From Cardinalis cardinalis (taxonomy: Eukaryota > Chordata > Aves > Passeriformes > Cardinalidae), in the NCBI GenBank assembly GCA_014549065.1, contig JACDOX010000023.1, positions 3,069,805 to 3,133,804 on the forward strand: a DNA stretch of 64,000 nucleotides, read 5' to 3'. A program made the translations under genes and the position numbers. Below are positions 11,916 to 24,010 of this stretch, one piece after another (the stretch's first letter is position 1; the number at the start of each line of letters is the position of its first letter). The notes under the pieces were generated by a model. It searched no databases. It was not told the origin of the DNA and saw only the letters and a program-made list of their open reading frames with translations.

Positions 11916-13020
11916 CTAACTGTCTCCAAGTGGGAAAAGTTCAGATTTCACAGAAACAATGAACACAGACGCTTCTCAAAATAACAGCATTTTGCTGCTT
12001 GAGAGAAAGAAGAATTCATAAGCCCAAAGGCATTTGTTTTCCATTTTATGGTTGACTTTATCATGGAGAAATTTGCCAAAGAAATGTGATTTTTAAGGTT
12101 AATATTATAAAAACTTTTGAGAACAGCAGGGGAGAAATAGATGATCTGTCACATGCAGTCCAAAAAAGTTGTCTACAGCAAACGCAAAGCAAAATAGACT
12201 CCAGTATTTGCTTCCTGCCAAAATTAAAATATGTGGCAAGAGCACGGACACAGGCAAAGATAACAGGATGTGTATAATAAGCCAATGCTGCATTTACATT
12301 TTCAAGAAAATGCTATAGAGCAAATCATTTTGCTGTAATGACTATAGCAAACTTCTAACCTTAACCTCAAAGCCCTGGTAAAGTAGTTTACTTTTCCCCC
12401 TGCTTTTTTCNTTTATATGACTACTTCCTTAGCACTGCTCCTGCTCCACCAAAGTCACCAGCAGAACTCCTGTGATCCACTGAGAACAGGAGCTGGCCCA
12501 TAAAGCAGTTGTGGTTTGGAAAGTGCTTTCCAGAATGATAATTAGTTTAAAGCCTAAAAGCAGTTGATTACCTGCACTGAGCATAAGGAATAAGCACAGA
12601 AAATACTGCAAGTTTNTTTTAAAGTGTATCAAGGGAAGTTTAACTGAAATTTTTTACTGGAACTTAGGGGCATTTGGGTTGTGTTTTGTTTTCTGCTGTT
12701 ATTTGTGCCACCTCAAATAGTCTATACCCTAATAATCTTACATTGGATCTGGGAGTTTGTGGAAGGGCAACTAGCTCTGCTTCTGATTTTCATTCTGCCA
12801 TAGCACATGTCGCATGGAAAGACAAACAGATGTCTGTGCCTTCCTGCAGAAAGATTACTAGAGGAGGGTTAATTGCAAAGAACTGAAATTCCTGCTTCTG
12901 ACCAAGCAGTTTCATGTTTTGAAAGCACATCTTGTGGCCACTTTTCAACTTTCAGTGTGTTGTTCCACTCCCTGTTGCATTGGACTTTGTCTTTAAACAC
13001 ACAGTGCCAAAGAGTTTTGC
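11916..13020. other. Non-coding sequence downstream of the CpG island
   Basis: The sequence returns abruptly to AT-rich composition. No exon could be supported. Short overlapping open frames occur on both strands at 12061-12293 and 12429-12632 without recognisable domains. Confidence 0.5.
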
Positions 13021-13090
13021 ATAGATATATAGAGATATAGATATGGTTACATAGATATAGATATATAGATACAGATAGATAGATANATAT
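13021..13090. repeat. Impure (GATA)n / (TATAGA)n microsatellite
   Basis: ATAGAT and GATATA units repeat with interruptions over about 70 bp, ending in the cleaner AGATAGATAGATA stretch near 13074-13086. Confidence 0.9.
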
Positions 13091-13146
13091 CAAAGGTACA
13101 TTGTTATGTGATTATGTGATAATTGAGTTAAGGCTACTATTTAAAT

Positions 13147-13245
13147 TGTGGTGGTTTGTCACTGGCTGGACACCAGGTGCCTGCCAAGCTGCTCTGTCAC
13201 TCCTCTTAAGTCCTAACTCTTGAGCATATCACGAGGTGAGAGAAA
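13147..13245 (+). mobile_element. Fragment of an avian endogenous retrovirus LTR (5' part)
   Basis: TGTGGTGGTTTGTCACTGGC, then GGACACCAGGTGCC, then AAGCTGCTCTGTCACTCC closely resemble the start of an LTR family that is frequent in bird genomes, which begins TGTGGTGGTTTG and continues with a CTGGACACCAGGTGCCCACC-type phrase. Resemblance is clear for about 65 bp and then fades, so the right limit is soft. No internal viral region, primer-binding site or second LTR is recognisable nearby. This is a truncated relic with no coding capacity. The family assignment is from memory of the motif and needs a repeat-library check. Confidence 0.6.
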
Positions 13246-16200
13246 GCAGACTCTCTGTGTCTTTGCACTGTCACATCAGAAATTTGAGTTATCTCTACNA
13301 CACCAACCCTGACAACAATGAAAATTCCAATAAAAATCACTCACGTTTAGCAATATTTGTTAAAAAAATGTAAGGGGGTTTCCTTTTCTTACAGCAGCTT
13401 TGCTGATGTGAGTGAATTGAGCATCTCAATGGAAAGTGTTACATAGCTGTTTGGACACTTGTGGCAGAACTGCACCTCACTGTCCTCAGTGAATGACAGC
13501 TTAAATGATGCCAGGCTTGAATACATGGAGCATTTAACTCATAAAGGAGGCTTATCTTGTACACCCCTGTAACATAAGCACATGCCATTATTTAATAAAT
13601 AAAACCAGACATTAAACACTGCACANTCAGAAGAGAAAGTATTTATAGGTAATTACCAAATCATCACACTTGTCAAAAAATCAATAAACATTAGCTCAAT
13701 TCATTCAATAGTTTAGAGAGATCTTGGTCACAAAGGCATGCCCTTGCTTAAAAAATTAGTACAGCTCTAGTTAGGCAAAACCACTAAATTTCTCTGCCTT
13801 ATGTAAGAAATTATTGAAATCTCATCTGTGTAGATAGTTGTGAGCAAAAGANAATGCAACTCCAAGGGAAAAATTGGCAAGGAGCAAATTTCACCTTTAA
13901 GGAGGTATGAGATGCAGATGGCCCATAATCAGATTGCCCAAGCCATGTATCTCATCACAAAACCATCCCAAAAGTTCAGAAACAGTTCCTCATTTTATCT
14001 GATCCTTTTAGGATCAGAAGAAGAAGGTTTTATAGGGTCCTGCTTTCCCTTTAAAGCCTTTTGTCACTGTTATTGGAGAGGAATTACATTTTTGACAGTT
14101 AGCATCACCTCCAGTGATCATTCNCCGGCTTACACTAGTGTTAGCACACAAACACTAAATTCTGTCCATAAATGGCTTAATTCTTGCAGTTAGGCTGGTA
14201 ACCAGCTGTTCCAAACAGGGAAGATGGAAATGTTTGAAGTCAACCTAGTGAGGCTCTAAAATNAGTTTTGGCCTTGAGAAACACTGTGCCCATGGATCTG
14301 TTTAGATACAGGTTCATGTAGCCTCCTAGTCATAAACACAGCTGAGAAAAGGTCAGGGCAATTTTTTTCTTGTTCCACAGTAACCTGATAGTAATAACGT
14401 TCCAATATTTAAAGCAGCTTCTAGATAAGAATTTCAAGGNTTTTCCCAATGACAATGCCATTCTACAAAAGGTGAAAGAATGATGTTAAGTAGTTGAAGG
14501 CTTGGAGTCAGCTTTGGCCAGTCCTTGACCTTAACACAGCTGAGGTGAGGGNTCAGGTTGATTTTGGGAAGAAGGGAATACGTTGGGAACACTCAAGTCA
14601 AGTGACCTTAGCCAGACAGGCCAGCCTGTGCAATAGGCTTGGTATGTTCCTCTCTTTCTGCAGATCTTGCATGAAACACNCACATCTACATCAGCAGGTC
14701 TGCAGCAAAAGCAAGAAAATTCTCTGCTCACTGATGTTTTCAAGCACACAGAATAAGTAAGGCTGAAATTAAACTGCATGTCTGAAGGACTGGCACCAGC
14801 CTTTAGGAAAGCTTAGATACTTCAGTTCTACTTTTGGGAGGCTGAAATATTTTGAAAGCTTTGACTGATGGTGTGTTGGAGGGTGATTTTTTTCTGCTGT
14901 AGTAAAATACACAATCATTACCACCTGAGAATAGAAAAGCTGGTCCCTGAATAGCTCATTGGATTATTTTCTCTCAGAATTTGGAAAGCCCCAAGAAGGA
15001 GGGACTTCCCTCTTACTCACAATTTTTTTAGAAGAATCTTTATAGCCTTCTCTATAACCATCTGTCACTACCATTACATTGAAGCAAATTATGTTGAAAG
15101 CTGTTAAGAACAACTTACATAACTAAATAAAGCCTACAGAAATTGTGGGAAAGAAATAANAGAAAAGATAGCCTGCATGACTATAAAATAATTTAATTCT
15201 TTTAGAGAGGAATCTGGGCATATCTGCTTTATGTGTGCACTGCAAACACTATATTAACTGTGGCAGTAGAAGTACATCAAACAAGAACCAGATACATCAC
15301 AGAATACTGTTCAGATTTTATATTAAATCTTGCAACAGGCTTTACATTATTGTTGTTTCAAAATCTCAGTGAGTTTTCTGGTCCTTGTCTTCAAGACCGT
15401 GCACATGTGATTAACAGCTCTGCATACTCAGGGAGCATGCAGATAAAACTTAGTTCTGCAATACTTTCAGGTCTGCCCATCAGCTTACAGTTCCAGGTAG
15501 TATATCTCTAATGCACACTCATTGTCACTACTAGATGCAGCCTGTATTGATTCTTTGAAAAGCATTGGAAGTGGGAGAGCACCCTGCCAAACACCAAGGT
15601 GTTCAGCATTTCACAATCAAGTACCTTTAAACACTTTGACATTATGGGCTGGTTTCTTCCGCTTCTTCAGAAAATTATTTCATCATCCAGAAGAGCAAAG
15701 CATGACTAGATTTTCACCTGAAACTTCACATAGGATTTCCTTGTCAAAATTGTTTCATCCTGCACGGAGTTGCCAGTCAATAGCTTCCCTTTAATGCAAT
15801 TTAGGACTGCAGCAAAGACTGGAAAAATGACAGCCAAGTGTGTTCCACTTATTCTGTTGCCAGGGCTTCAGCTGCAGAGTTTTCACTGTGAACTTCACAT
15901 GCAGTCTCTCAGAGACCTGCAGCTGGTACAAGAAAATGTTATTTTACATCAAAAGCTACTGTGCTTGTATTTTATATCTCTTGCATATACACATGCATGA
16001 AGAGTCATAAACCCAATTAGACTAAAGAGGGCATATGCACATCCTTAAAGAGAGAAAGCTCAGTCCTGACAGAGTTATATGTTTTGACTTCAGCTGTGTA
16101 TATATTTATACAGGCATGTGCATGTGTGTTCTGTCATCATATGGTATCACTGAATTCAGGACAGCTGAAGCTATAAGCTTATCCTTTCTGCATATTTATG

Positions 16201-19200
16201 TGACAGAAATGTGGAAGCTCTCCTCTGATTAAAAATAATCTTNATTTCTCTCCCACCCAGAGAAAAACATTTTCTGCATTTCATGATCAGTACTTCAACA
16301 TTTACAACAGGATCATTTNTCCCTATTTCCATGCTGGGATTTTTGAGCCCTATTTGGAGTACAGTGCATGCATCCATTTCTCCTGTCCAGAGTACATGTC
16401 CAGAGAGGATGAGCCACAATCTTTCCTGACCTTGTGTGCACTCCCCTGAGAACAGAAAATCCTTGCAGTTTTCTAGGTTTGTTCTTTTTCAACTCCTTTA
16501 ACCAGAAGGAGTCAAAACCTTTTCTTCATTTAGAGTCTGCACTGTAACAGATGCTAACAAATTTGAGACACAAATTTTTAGGAGAATGAATTTTCAGATG
16601 AAATTACCTCAGAAACCCAGGGAATTCTTGCAACTGCTCTACTTGGGACCACTTTGTGTCTGGTATAATATACCCGTCTTCACATTGCTGGAGAGCTCAG
16701 TGTGTTCAATATGCATGTTTTTGGGGTTTTTTTTTTTGGTAAATGAAAACACCACTAGAATGCAACTGGGCCAAATTCTCTGCAGTGGAAGAAAGAGGTC
16801 AGCTCTGTAGACTTGAGGGTGCAGATTTGCATCTGCAATGGTGAAAAATGTGGCCAAATATTTTCCTCATCTCATTTTATAAATGTGTTTATTAAATTTT
16901 ATTTTACCAGCAAATTCATGCAAGTATGATTTATATGTAATAATCCCCATATTTTTTTAATTACGTTGCCATAAAACCTGAATAACTCTCCCTACTTTGA
17001 TCTCCAACACATTCTGGAGAATACTGCACCAGGCATGCCTAAATCAGTTAAGCCATGCACAGAGCTGTTCCTGCAGGGAAGCTTTCCCACATCAGAAGAT
17101 TGTGTAATAAAACTTAACACAGCTCATTAATTTTCTCTCTTAACCAATGCATCTGACAAGAAGTGACTTTGAAAACCTAAAGGAATGACACAACTCTTAC
17201 GCTTTGCGTGAAACATCTGTTTCCAGCTCCTTCGCTATTAAATTGACATCTTTTTATTTAAAAAGTTTCTTTTATTTCCCAACTTCCTGCAATTGGTAAT
17301 GTATATATCCCAAAGAGCTTAAATTCACAGCTTTTAAAACTTGATTAACTAAATGCTGGGTTGGTCCTTTCCCAGAGGAAAAATGCCTCTTGCACAGACA
17401 GATTAAGTGGTACAGCTCTGCCTTTTAATCAATTATTAAGAATTTGTTTATTCAGGCAATGTCAGACTTCATAAAGCATCAAAACAGACTTCAAATCCCA
17501 AAATAATCTAAACACCAGTGTGATTGCATGTGAAAAATATTAGCATCCTTGGATCTGGAAAATCAATAGAAGGTGAGCATGTCATACTCGCTGTCTCGCC
17601 CGTGAAGGCCACAGNCAATATCAGGTTTCCAGCTATGAAGACCCACAATGCTACTTGCAAAAGCAGAAGTTGCAGAAGTCTTGCATGAGGAGTTAAGATG
17701 ACATTCAGCAGAAGAAAACACCTTAAAAAACCCTTACTTTTCCTTTAAATTCCCGTCACCCCCATATTCTGATTAAATTGCTTCCTTAGATTTGCTTCCT
17801 TAGTTCCCAGTAAGCTGGGGAAAAGACAAAAATAAATATCATGGCAAACTTTTTCGAGATCATTTCATGTTATGTGCAGATATCAAACACGGTTAGATTC
17901 TGGAAGCTGATTCAATTCCAGTCTGATGAATAAGATGAATGCATTTAATTGCATCTTGTGTTTGTATGGAAGTATTGTTTGGTAACTCTGGTAAACCACC
18001 TACACCCTGCCAACTAATGCAATTTTAAGATCTTAGAACTTGTTCATACACCCCTCCACCTTCAAAAAGTTTTAGTCTTCAGTGTAGTTTAGCAAGGAAG
18101 ACTTAGCAGTAAAAAACTGTAATAAAATGCTTGAGAACCTTTAATTTTAGAAAATTAGAGGAAACACAAGTCAATTTTTCATATTATGAGCTACTGCTGG
18201 TGTCTTGATTGCTCTGAAAAGATAATTTTTTTTTTCCTAAATGACCCAAAGATGATCAGTAGAGAACCAGTCCTGGAAGTCACCTAATCTTCAGACATAA
18301 TTTTACATTAGAATAATTGGGCAGCACCCTGAAGTCACACCTGGCTTGGTGGGACTATGCAAGTGCACAAAGTGCACACAGGAGCCTTTGCTGGATGGGG
18401 ATCTAAAACAGAATCAACTGGGGAATAGCCTGTTCACCAAGAGGCAGCTTTCCCTCCTCTTCNTTTTTTTCAGGTTGTGTCATCCATCAACTTTGCATGG
18501 AGCTTGAACCCGAGCCCGATGCTCGGCTGCTGCCTGTGAGACTGGAGGTTGCTCAACCTTGCAGTTCAGTTTCTAGGGAAAACTTGTGTTTTGCCAGATC
18601 TCTTGTCCGGCACTGTCAGCCCCAGGTGTGGGCCTTTTTCTTACACACACTGCACAGACAAGCTGCACTCGAAGGAGTAGGTTAGCAGGACTCTCTGCTG
18701 CATTTACACACCGGTGTAAATAGTGCCCACTAGCAAATAAAGCACAAAGCTTGTGCCAGACTGATAATGAATGCTATCATTTTACAGCCCAGTTGGATAA
18801 AATGCACAGCCAGAAAACCAAAAAGAAGGAAGGGGAGGAAAAATATGTCCCTCCTAACATTGCCAAGCTGAGTGGGAAAATAAGGAGTCAAAGAGGAACA
18901 CAGTACATATAATTTATAGGATCAAAGGAACTAAGCAAAGAGAGTATGCCAGAAGATTTTGACATGCATGAGAAAGGCAGCACTCTTTAACCCATGCAGT
19001 TTATTTATTTTGGAAAACAAGATGACTGAAAGGTACTTTACAGTGAGAATCAATCCTGATATTTGCACTTTGGTACCAGCTTGGTGCATCAGAGGCATGT
19101 TTGAAAGCATGGCTCAAACAGACATGCAGGTANAAACTTGCATGTGGCAGGAGGGAGTGGGCCACCTGCTCTCTCCCAGCCTGCTTTGCTCTGATCATTC

Positions 19201-19539
19201 TTCTCACCAAAGCTCAGAGTATTTTCCTTTTATTTTCACAAAAGAGTGATTGCCANCTTTGCTAATCCTACATGTTTCATATCAAAATCTTTACAAGGTG
19301 GAACATGAAGGTGACTCACCTGAGGAGTTGTTGAAGAGCAGGTCTGGGCTGCCGTGCAGCCACATCCCAGGACATCTCGGGGTATGAGCATGAGCAGCTT
19401 TAGCCACTTGTTCTGTCCCATAGAGAAGTTTCAGGTTGCCCAGAAGTATCCAAACTAGCCCAACACAGTACAAAGACATAATTTACATACTTTGGGAGTC
19501 CCATCTTAACTGCTTAAACATTTCAGGAATGCTACAGAT
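13246..19539. other. AT-rich non-coding stretch
   Basis: No gene was recognised. The stretch contains a T-run at 16727-16739 and a short inverted repeat TTTACAC/GTGTAAA with a 4-base spacer at about 18703-18720. Open frames such as 13840-14193 (plus) contain no known domain and have ordinary chance lengths. Confidence 0.5.
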
Positions 19540-19690
19540 CAGCCACCTTCACCCTGTGAAGTAGGTGGTTAACATGGCTGCATTATGAGTGCAGAAATAA
19601 ATTACTTACCCATGTTCACATAGGAAGACCATGGCCAAAATGGTAATAAGATCCAGATTTTCTGCCTCCCACTCTGCTGCACCACAGAAA
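19540..19690 (-). mobile_element. MIR-like CORE-SINE relic
   Basis: Several blocks appear in the order and spacing of a reverse-complemented MIR: CCCTGTGAAGTAGGTGG (about 19553-19569), a degraded CATT..AG segment, TTACTTACCCATGTTCACAT (about 19602-19621), GGCCAAAATGG, and ATCCAGATTTTCTGCCTCCC. The corresponding MIR blocks are CCCTGTGAGGTAGGT, ACTTGCCCAAGGTCACACAG and CCCAGGTCTGNCTGACTCC. MIRs are tRNA-derived SINEs that were active before the amniote radiation, so heavy divergence is expected. It could still be a coincidence of short blocks. Confidence 0.5.
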
Positions 19691-21254
19691 TGTTACATAT
19701 TTCCACAAGCTGTGCACTAGAAGACAGGGGAAAGAGACAGGGAGAAGTCAAAATGGACATAAAATCACCAACTAGTGTACGGCAATACAAATCTCTCTTC
19801 TGCTGCAGTGGTTTAGTGCTTGCAATTATTAAGGGAAACAAAGGAACTGTCCAAACCTTCCAGGAACCTTTTCCATTTAGGAGGTCTGAGGAAAGAGGTT
19901 CATGCTCCAGATGAAATCTTTCATTCTTTGCCTTATTTTTCCTACCTAATAAAAAGGATAAAAATTGCAATTCTGAGAACTAGAGGGGAGAGGGAAGTGA
20001 AGAAAAGCTGAATCATGTTTAATAAACAGGTTTATAGCCACTCCTAGGAGGAATCTATCCAGCTGGCACATCACACTTCTATCAGAAGGCACACTCAGTG
20101 AATTAGATGGTGTGTTATTGCTCCAGCAATATCACCTGCAGACCTATTTAACCTCAATGTAGGAACCCCATTTTTCCCCTAGTAAATCTCAGCCATCAGA
20201 AAGCATCATGTGATGATTAAATTTAGTTTCACGTGCCCTGCTTCTACCTGATATTCCAGCCTGAACTGGACCCAGCCTGGTCATTCATAACAGAAGAGAG
20301 TAGAATTATCAAAGTAAATACTGGCTGACATGATTGATGTTGAGGAGAATAAAAGAGAAATGGGCACCATGCAGAAATACAACCTAAAATTTATGCCCAA
20401 CTTTTTCTTTTTTTTTCACTAACATACCAAACATACCTCTAGCATGTAGAACTNTGTGCAAGCCCTGTGCAAGAGCTGAGAGAAAAGAAATTGATGCCCC
20501 AGCCTCGTTGTACCATGTCTTCACATTTCTCTCACCACTAGCCATTTTCTTTCTCTCCAGTTTCATCGTTTTTCTCCTCCAATAGAGCAGAACTTCAAAA
20601 CATGAAATACTGTGTTCTTTCAGTGTATTTTAAAGTCCCACAATAGAAAACTTTCAGCAGTATTCATAAAGCCTCACTTACCTTGGAAACCCTTTGGATT
20701 TCATTTGTATCCAGGATATAAAAAAGAAGCACAAATATTCTGACACAAAGAAACTACAGATGATAAAATGCATAACTTACATGACTTATGAAAAACCACA
20801 TTACTGTGAAGTGTGACTACACAGAATATACTGAACAAGATCAATTGACAGGTCTGGAATTGTGACTCAAAGCAAGCATATGCAAATTGGGAGTCACTCC
20901 TCAGTGGATGTCAGGAAGCATAATTAATTCCAGCACCAAGTTGTCCAACAGGTCTGAACTTATTGGAGAAATAACTTTATTACAGGGCAACATGCATGAC
21001 TTGGGCAAATTACTGCACTTACAAATGAAGCGAGACCAGCTTTGAGATCCACACAAATGGAGAGGTTTGAAAAATTGCCAATAATATGTACAGCTGGTGC
21101 CAAGTTATTCTGGAATCCATATATCTGCCAAATCAGTTGCACATACTGTGAATTAACCTGGTGATACGGGAAGAGAGGCAGGAAAGCTGTGCCTAAGATG
21201 TGGGTGCCGTTGGAATTTTGCAGCTGCACTTGAGCTTTAATTGGAACCAGTGGC
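19691..21254. other. Non-coding stretch
   Basis: No gene or confident repeat was recognised. There is a T-rich low-complexity tract near 20401-20417. The open frame at 20960-21334 (minus) derives its right end from the degenerate CACCCATC repeat and is not credible as a gene. Confidence 0.5.
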
Positions 21255-21420
21255 CATCCCTCATCCATCACGGGCCAATCACACACCCATCCCACACACA
21301 TCCTGCACCCATCCCACACACATCCTGCACCCATCCCATACCCACCTCATTCTTATCAGTGCCAGATCACACTCCGATCACACACCCATCATGCATCCAT
21401 AGCACCACAAATCACGCTCT
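21255..21420. repeat. Degenerate CACCCATC minisatellite-like region
   Basis: CATCCCA, CATCCTG, ATCACAC and CATCATG variants recur over about 165 bp. The clearest unit is 22 bp and is present in two perfect tandem copies at 21284-21305 and 21306-21327, each reading CACCCATCCCACACACATCC plus TG, followed by a partial third copy. The outer parts have decayed, which suggests an old array with a recently re-expanded centre. Confidence 0.8.
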
Positions 21421-22229
21421 AATCAAGCAACTATCACGCAGCTTTGGAAGGCCTGTGGAGGTGCAAGGTCCCTTAGGNTCAGGGTCTGAGGATGAACATC
21501 CCCAGAATATGAAATTCCAGTTAACAATCCAGTAGAAAAAACTCCATTTCACTGTATCATAACTGTTTTTATTTCCTATGTGTTTGTGCAAATGCAAAGT
21601 TAACTTCTCTTGCCAGCACAGTGCTGAGAGCTGTACGTTCCTGTCTAGGCTCACATTGCAAGTACAGCACGACCAACTAATATTAATAAACACCTTAAGC
21701 TGCTCCAGCCAAACAGCTTTCAGTTCCTTTATAGGGCTAAATTACTTAAATTAACAGGAAGATGCAAGAAGCAATGGTCATTAAATGTTTTTAATGTGTT
21801 TGTTTTGCAGTAAAGCACAACAGCTTGTAAAACTCTTTTTACAATTTTTGTGGTAACACAAGTCAGGAAGAATTTTAGCACAGCCAATTTTCTCAGAGCA
21901 GTTAGAAAAGCACCATCAGTTTGAAGTCTTTCAGTGACCCTTTCTGCTAAGAGAAGTAGCAGTAGATCTATGTCCTCCTAAGAATNAAAAGGCCTTAGAC
22001 AGCCATAAAGTATCCATGGTCAGCTAAATTTTGGGTTCCGTCTGGTGTTTCCATTTGCACCCATGAAAAGTGAACACACAGGAAATTCTGACATTTTGAC
22101 TGGATGCTTTCCCCAGCCACTAAGTGCAGAAGCGTAGGGCTCGTAGGCATCAAGGAGCTAAACTGGCTGTCTACTTACATTGGAGGCATCACTTCTCCTT
22201 GGAACTTGGAGTCACACTTGGTTGTCACA

Positions 22230-22335
22230 CTGGAGTTCTCTTCCACACATCTCTGAAATCTTAGGCAAATCATATAATCATCTCTGAATTTAATTTCACT
22301 TTTATAAACCAGGGATGGTACTTTCCAGCTTTGAA
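22230..22335 (+). mobile_element. MIR-like CORE-SINE relic
   Basis: Blocks AATCTTAGGCAAATCATATA, ATCTCTGAATTTAATTTCAC, TTTTATAAACC and AGGGATGGTACTTTCC follow the order of the MIR core and downstream region (CTTGGGCAAGTCACTTAACC, TCTCTGAGCCTCAGTTTCC, CATCTGTAAAATGGGGAT, AGTACCT). Identity is modest, as expected for an element this old. It is in the opposite orientation to the MIR-like relic at 19.5 kb. Confidence 0.45.
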
Positions 22336-23774
22336 TGTCATAAACTGGTATTTTCTGGAAGAAAATATTGATTTCAGCTTTCAAATTTCTACTCAAGGAA
22401 TTAAACTCTACAGCTTATTAGAGGCATTTGTACAATTACCCCCTTCTGGCAGCAATCTACACATTTGCTTACAAGCTCAGAACAGTATAATTTTTACCCT
22501 GGAGCTTCCTCTTTTTTGTTTGAGTTTTTGGTATATTTTAGAATATTCACCTTTACAGTAACAGAGCCATTCTGGCTTCTCTTTCTTCTCCACCAATACA
22601 TTTAGCTGTTGGTACAGCTGAGTGGGAAGTCCTGGGAAAGTAAAAAATGTGGGGGATTTGAGAAACTAATAGAGCCAGCAAATGGAAAATGAGTTAAAGT
22701 TGGGAGCAGGACTAGAAACCATGTAGAATAAATTACTATATTATAAAAATTACCTTTAACTAAAGTGTGGCGTTCTGAAATCTGACAGGAGCAGTCCTTT
22801 CACTCTCATGTCTCTCATGTCTCTAGACCTCCTACAGTCCATTCACAAAGGAATATCCTCTACCCACAGAGACCTGCAATTCAGTTTGGGTTAAAACCCT
22901 CAAGGCATTTCACACCAATTCCTGCTTCCTCAGTCTCTTAAGGTCCAGGGCTGGAAAGATCACTTACTCCAAACAGGCAAAAAAAGCCTTTCCCTGTGAA
23001 CAACAAGTGTGAAGCCATTTCTACAGAATATAAAATTTAATAAAGATGTACAATAATGGAGGTACTGTAAATGCTAAAAATAATAAGTCTTCAAGGATGA
23101 TGAGAGCTNACACCAACAGGCCAATGCCCAATATCTGCCAGGTCGTGGCAGAGCTGAAATGCTGACAGAAAAGGCTGTTTTAGGGCTTCTTATGCTGTCT
23201 TCAGAAGCAGAAACCCTGGTGCATCCAAGAAGGGATTGAAAATGTGCCTTCTTCCAACTGTATTTTGCCAAGCAGGCCCTTGCACTCAAACTTTCCATGC
23301 TGGGACACGGGGAAATCCCACCCTACCCGAGAGATTTTCAGAGCCATCCCCTGGGGTGTCACTCACCAAACTCCCATTTGTCATCCTCACATTCTATCTC
23401 CTCTTACTGGCTCTAGGCTGCAACTTTCTGCTCCTGGTTTTCNGGGTTGCCAAAGGTTTTCTCCTCAGTTTGCTTCTCTCTGATTAAGGATCTGCCAGGA
23501 AAAATGAACGTTTCGTACGCAGGATGATGTTAACAATTGTGGGCATTGTTTCACTTCATTATTTTCACAGAAAACAGTGACGGCAGTAAAGATGGTGTGA
23601 CAGCTGAAATGATGAGAACTACCATGCTGAAAGAGAGCTCTGTAAGGTTTATAAAGCTCACCATTTTTTAAAGAAAAATTGATTTTTACTACAGGCATCT
23701 TAGGATCACAGGGTAAATTACTTTGAGTAATAAAAGAGCATGAGACAAGCTGAATCTCTGGGCTCTGAGTGCTC
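22336..23774. other. Non-coding stretch
   Basis: No gene was recognised. Overlapping open frames on both strands around 23074-23487 run through a slightly GC-richer patch, with no recognisable domain. A short direct repeat, CTCTCATGT twice, lies at about 22802-22821. Confidence 0.45.
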
Positions 23775-24010
23775 TCCAGCTGACTTTTACTTGAGAGGGA
23801 TGTTCAGAAACTGGAATAGCTCAGAAAAGGGTTACAGGAATGGGGCTGTGGCTGGAAAACCTGTCTTTTCCTGAAAGACTCTTTAGATGCCAACTTATCC
23901 AAGGTAGTTTGAATGCTTGACTTGATCATATTTTACGAGCTCATTCATGCCAAAAATATTTCCCATCTTATAAATCATCAAGTCTGCTTTAAGCTTGGAG
24001 ACAGGCATAT
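23775..24010 (+). mobile_element. Possible ancient CR1-type LINE ORF2 fragment
   Basis: GGGTTACAGGAATGGGGCTG, GGCTGGAAAACCTGTCTTTT and CTTGACTTGATCATATTTTA occur in the order expected for the C-terminal part of old CR1 ORF2 sequences (the region encoding RRATRMIRGLENLPYEERL and then GDLI). The reading frame is destroyed by many substitutions and indels. This rests on recollection of diverged amniote CR1 families and is the least certain repeat call. Confidence 0.35.
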
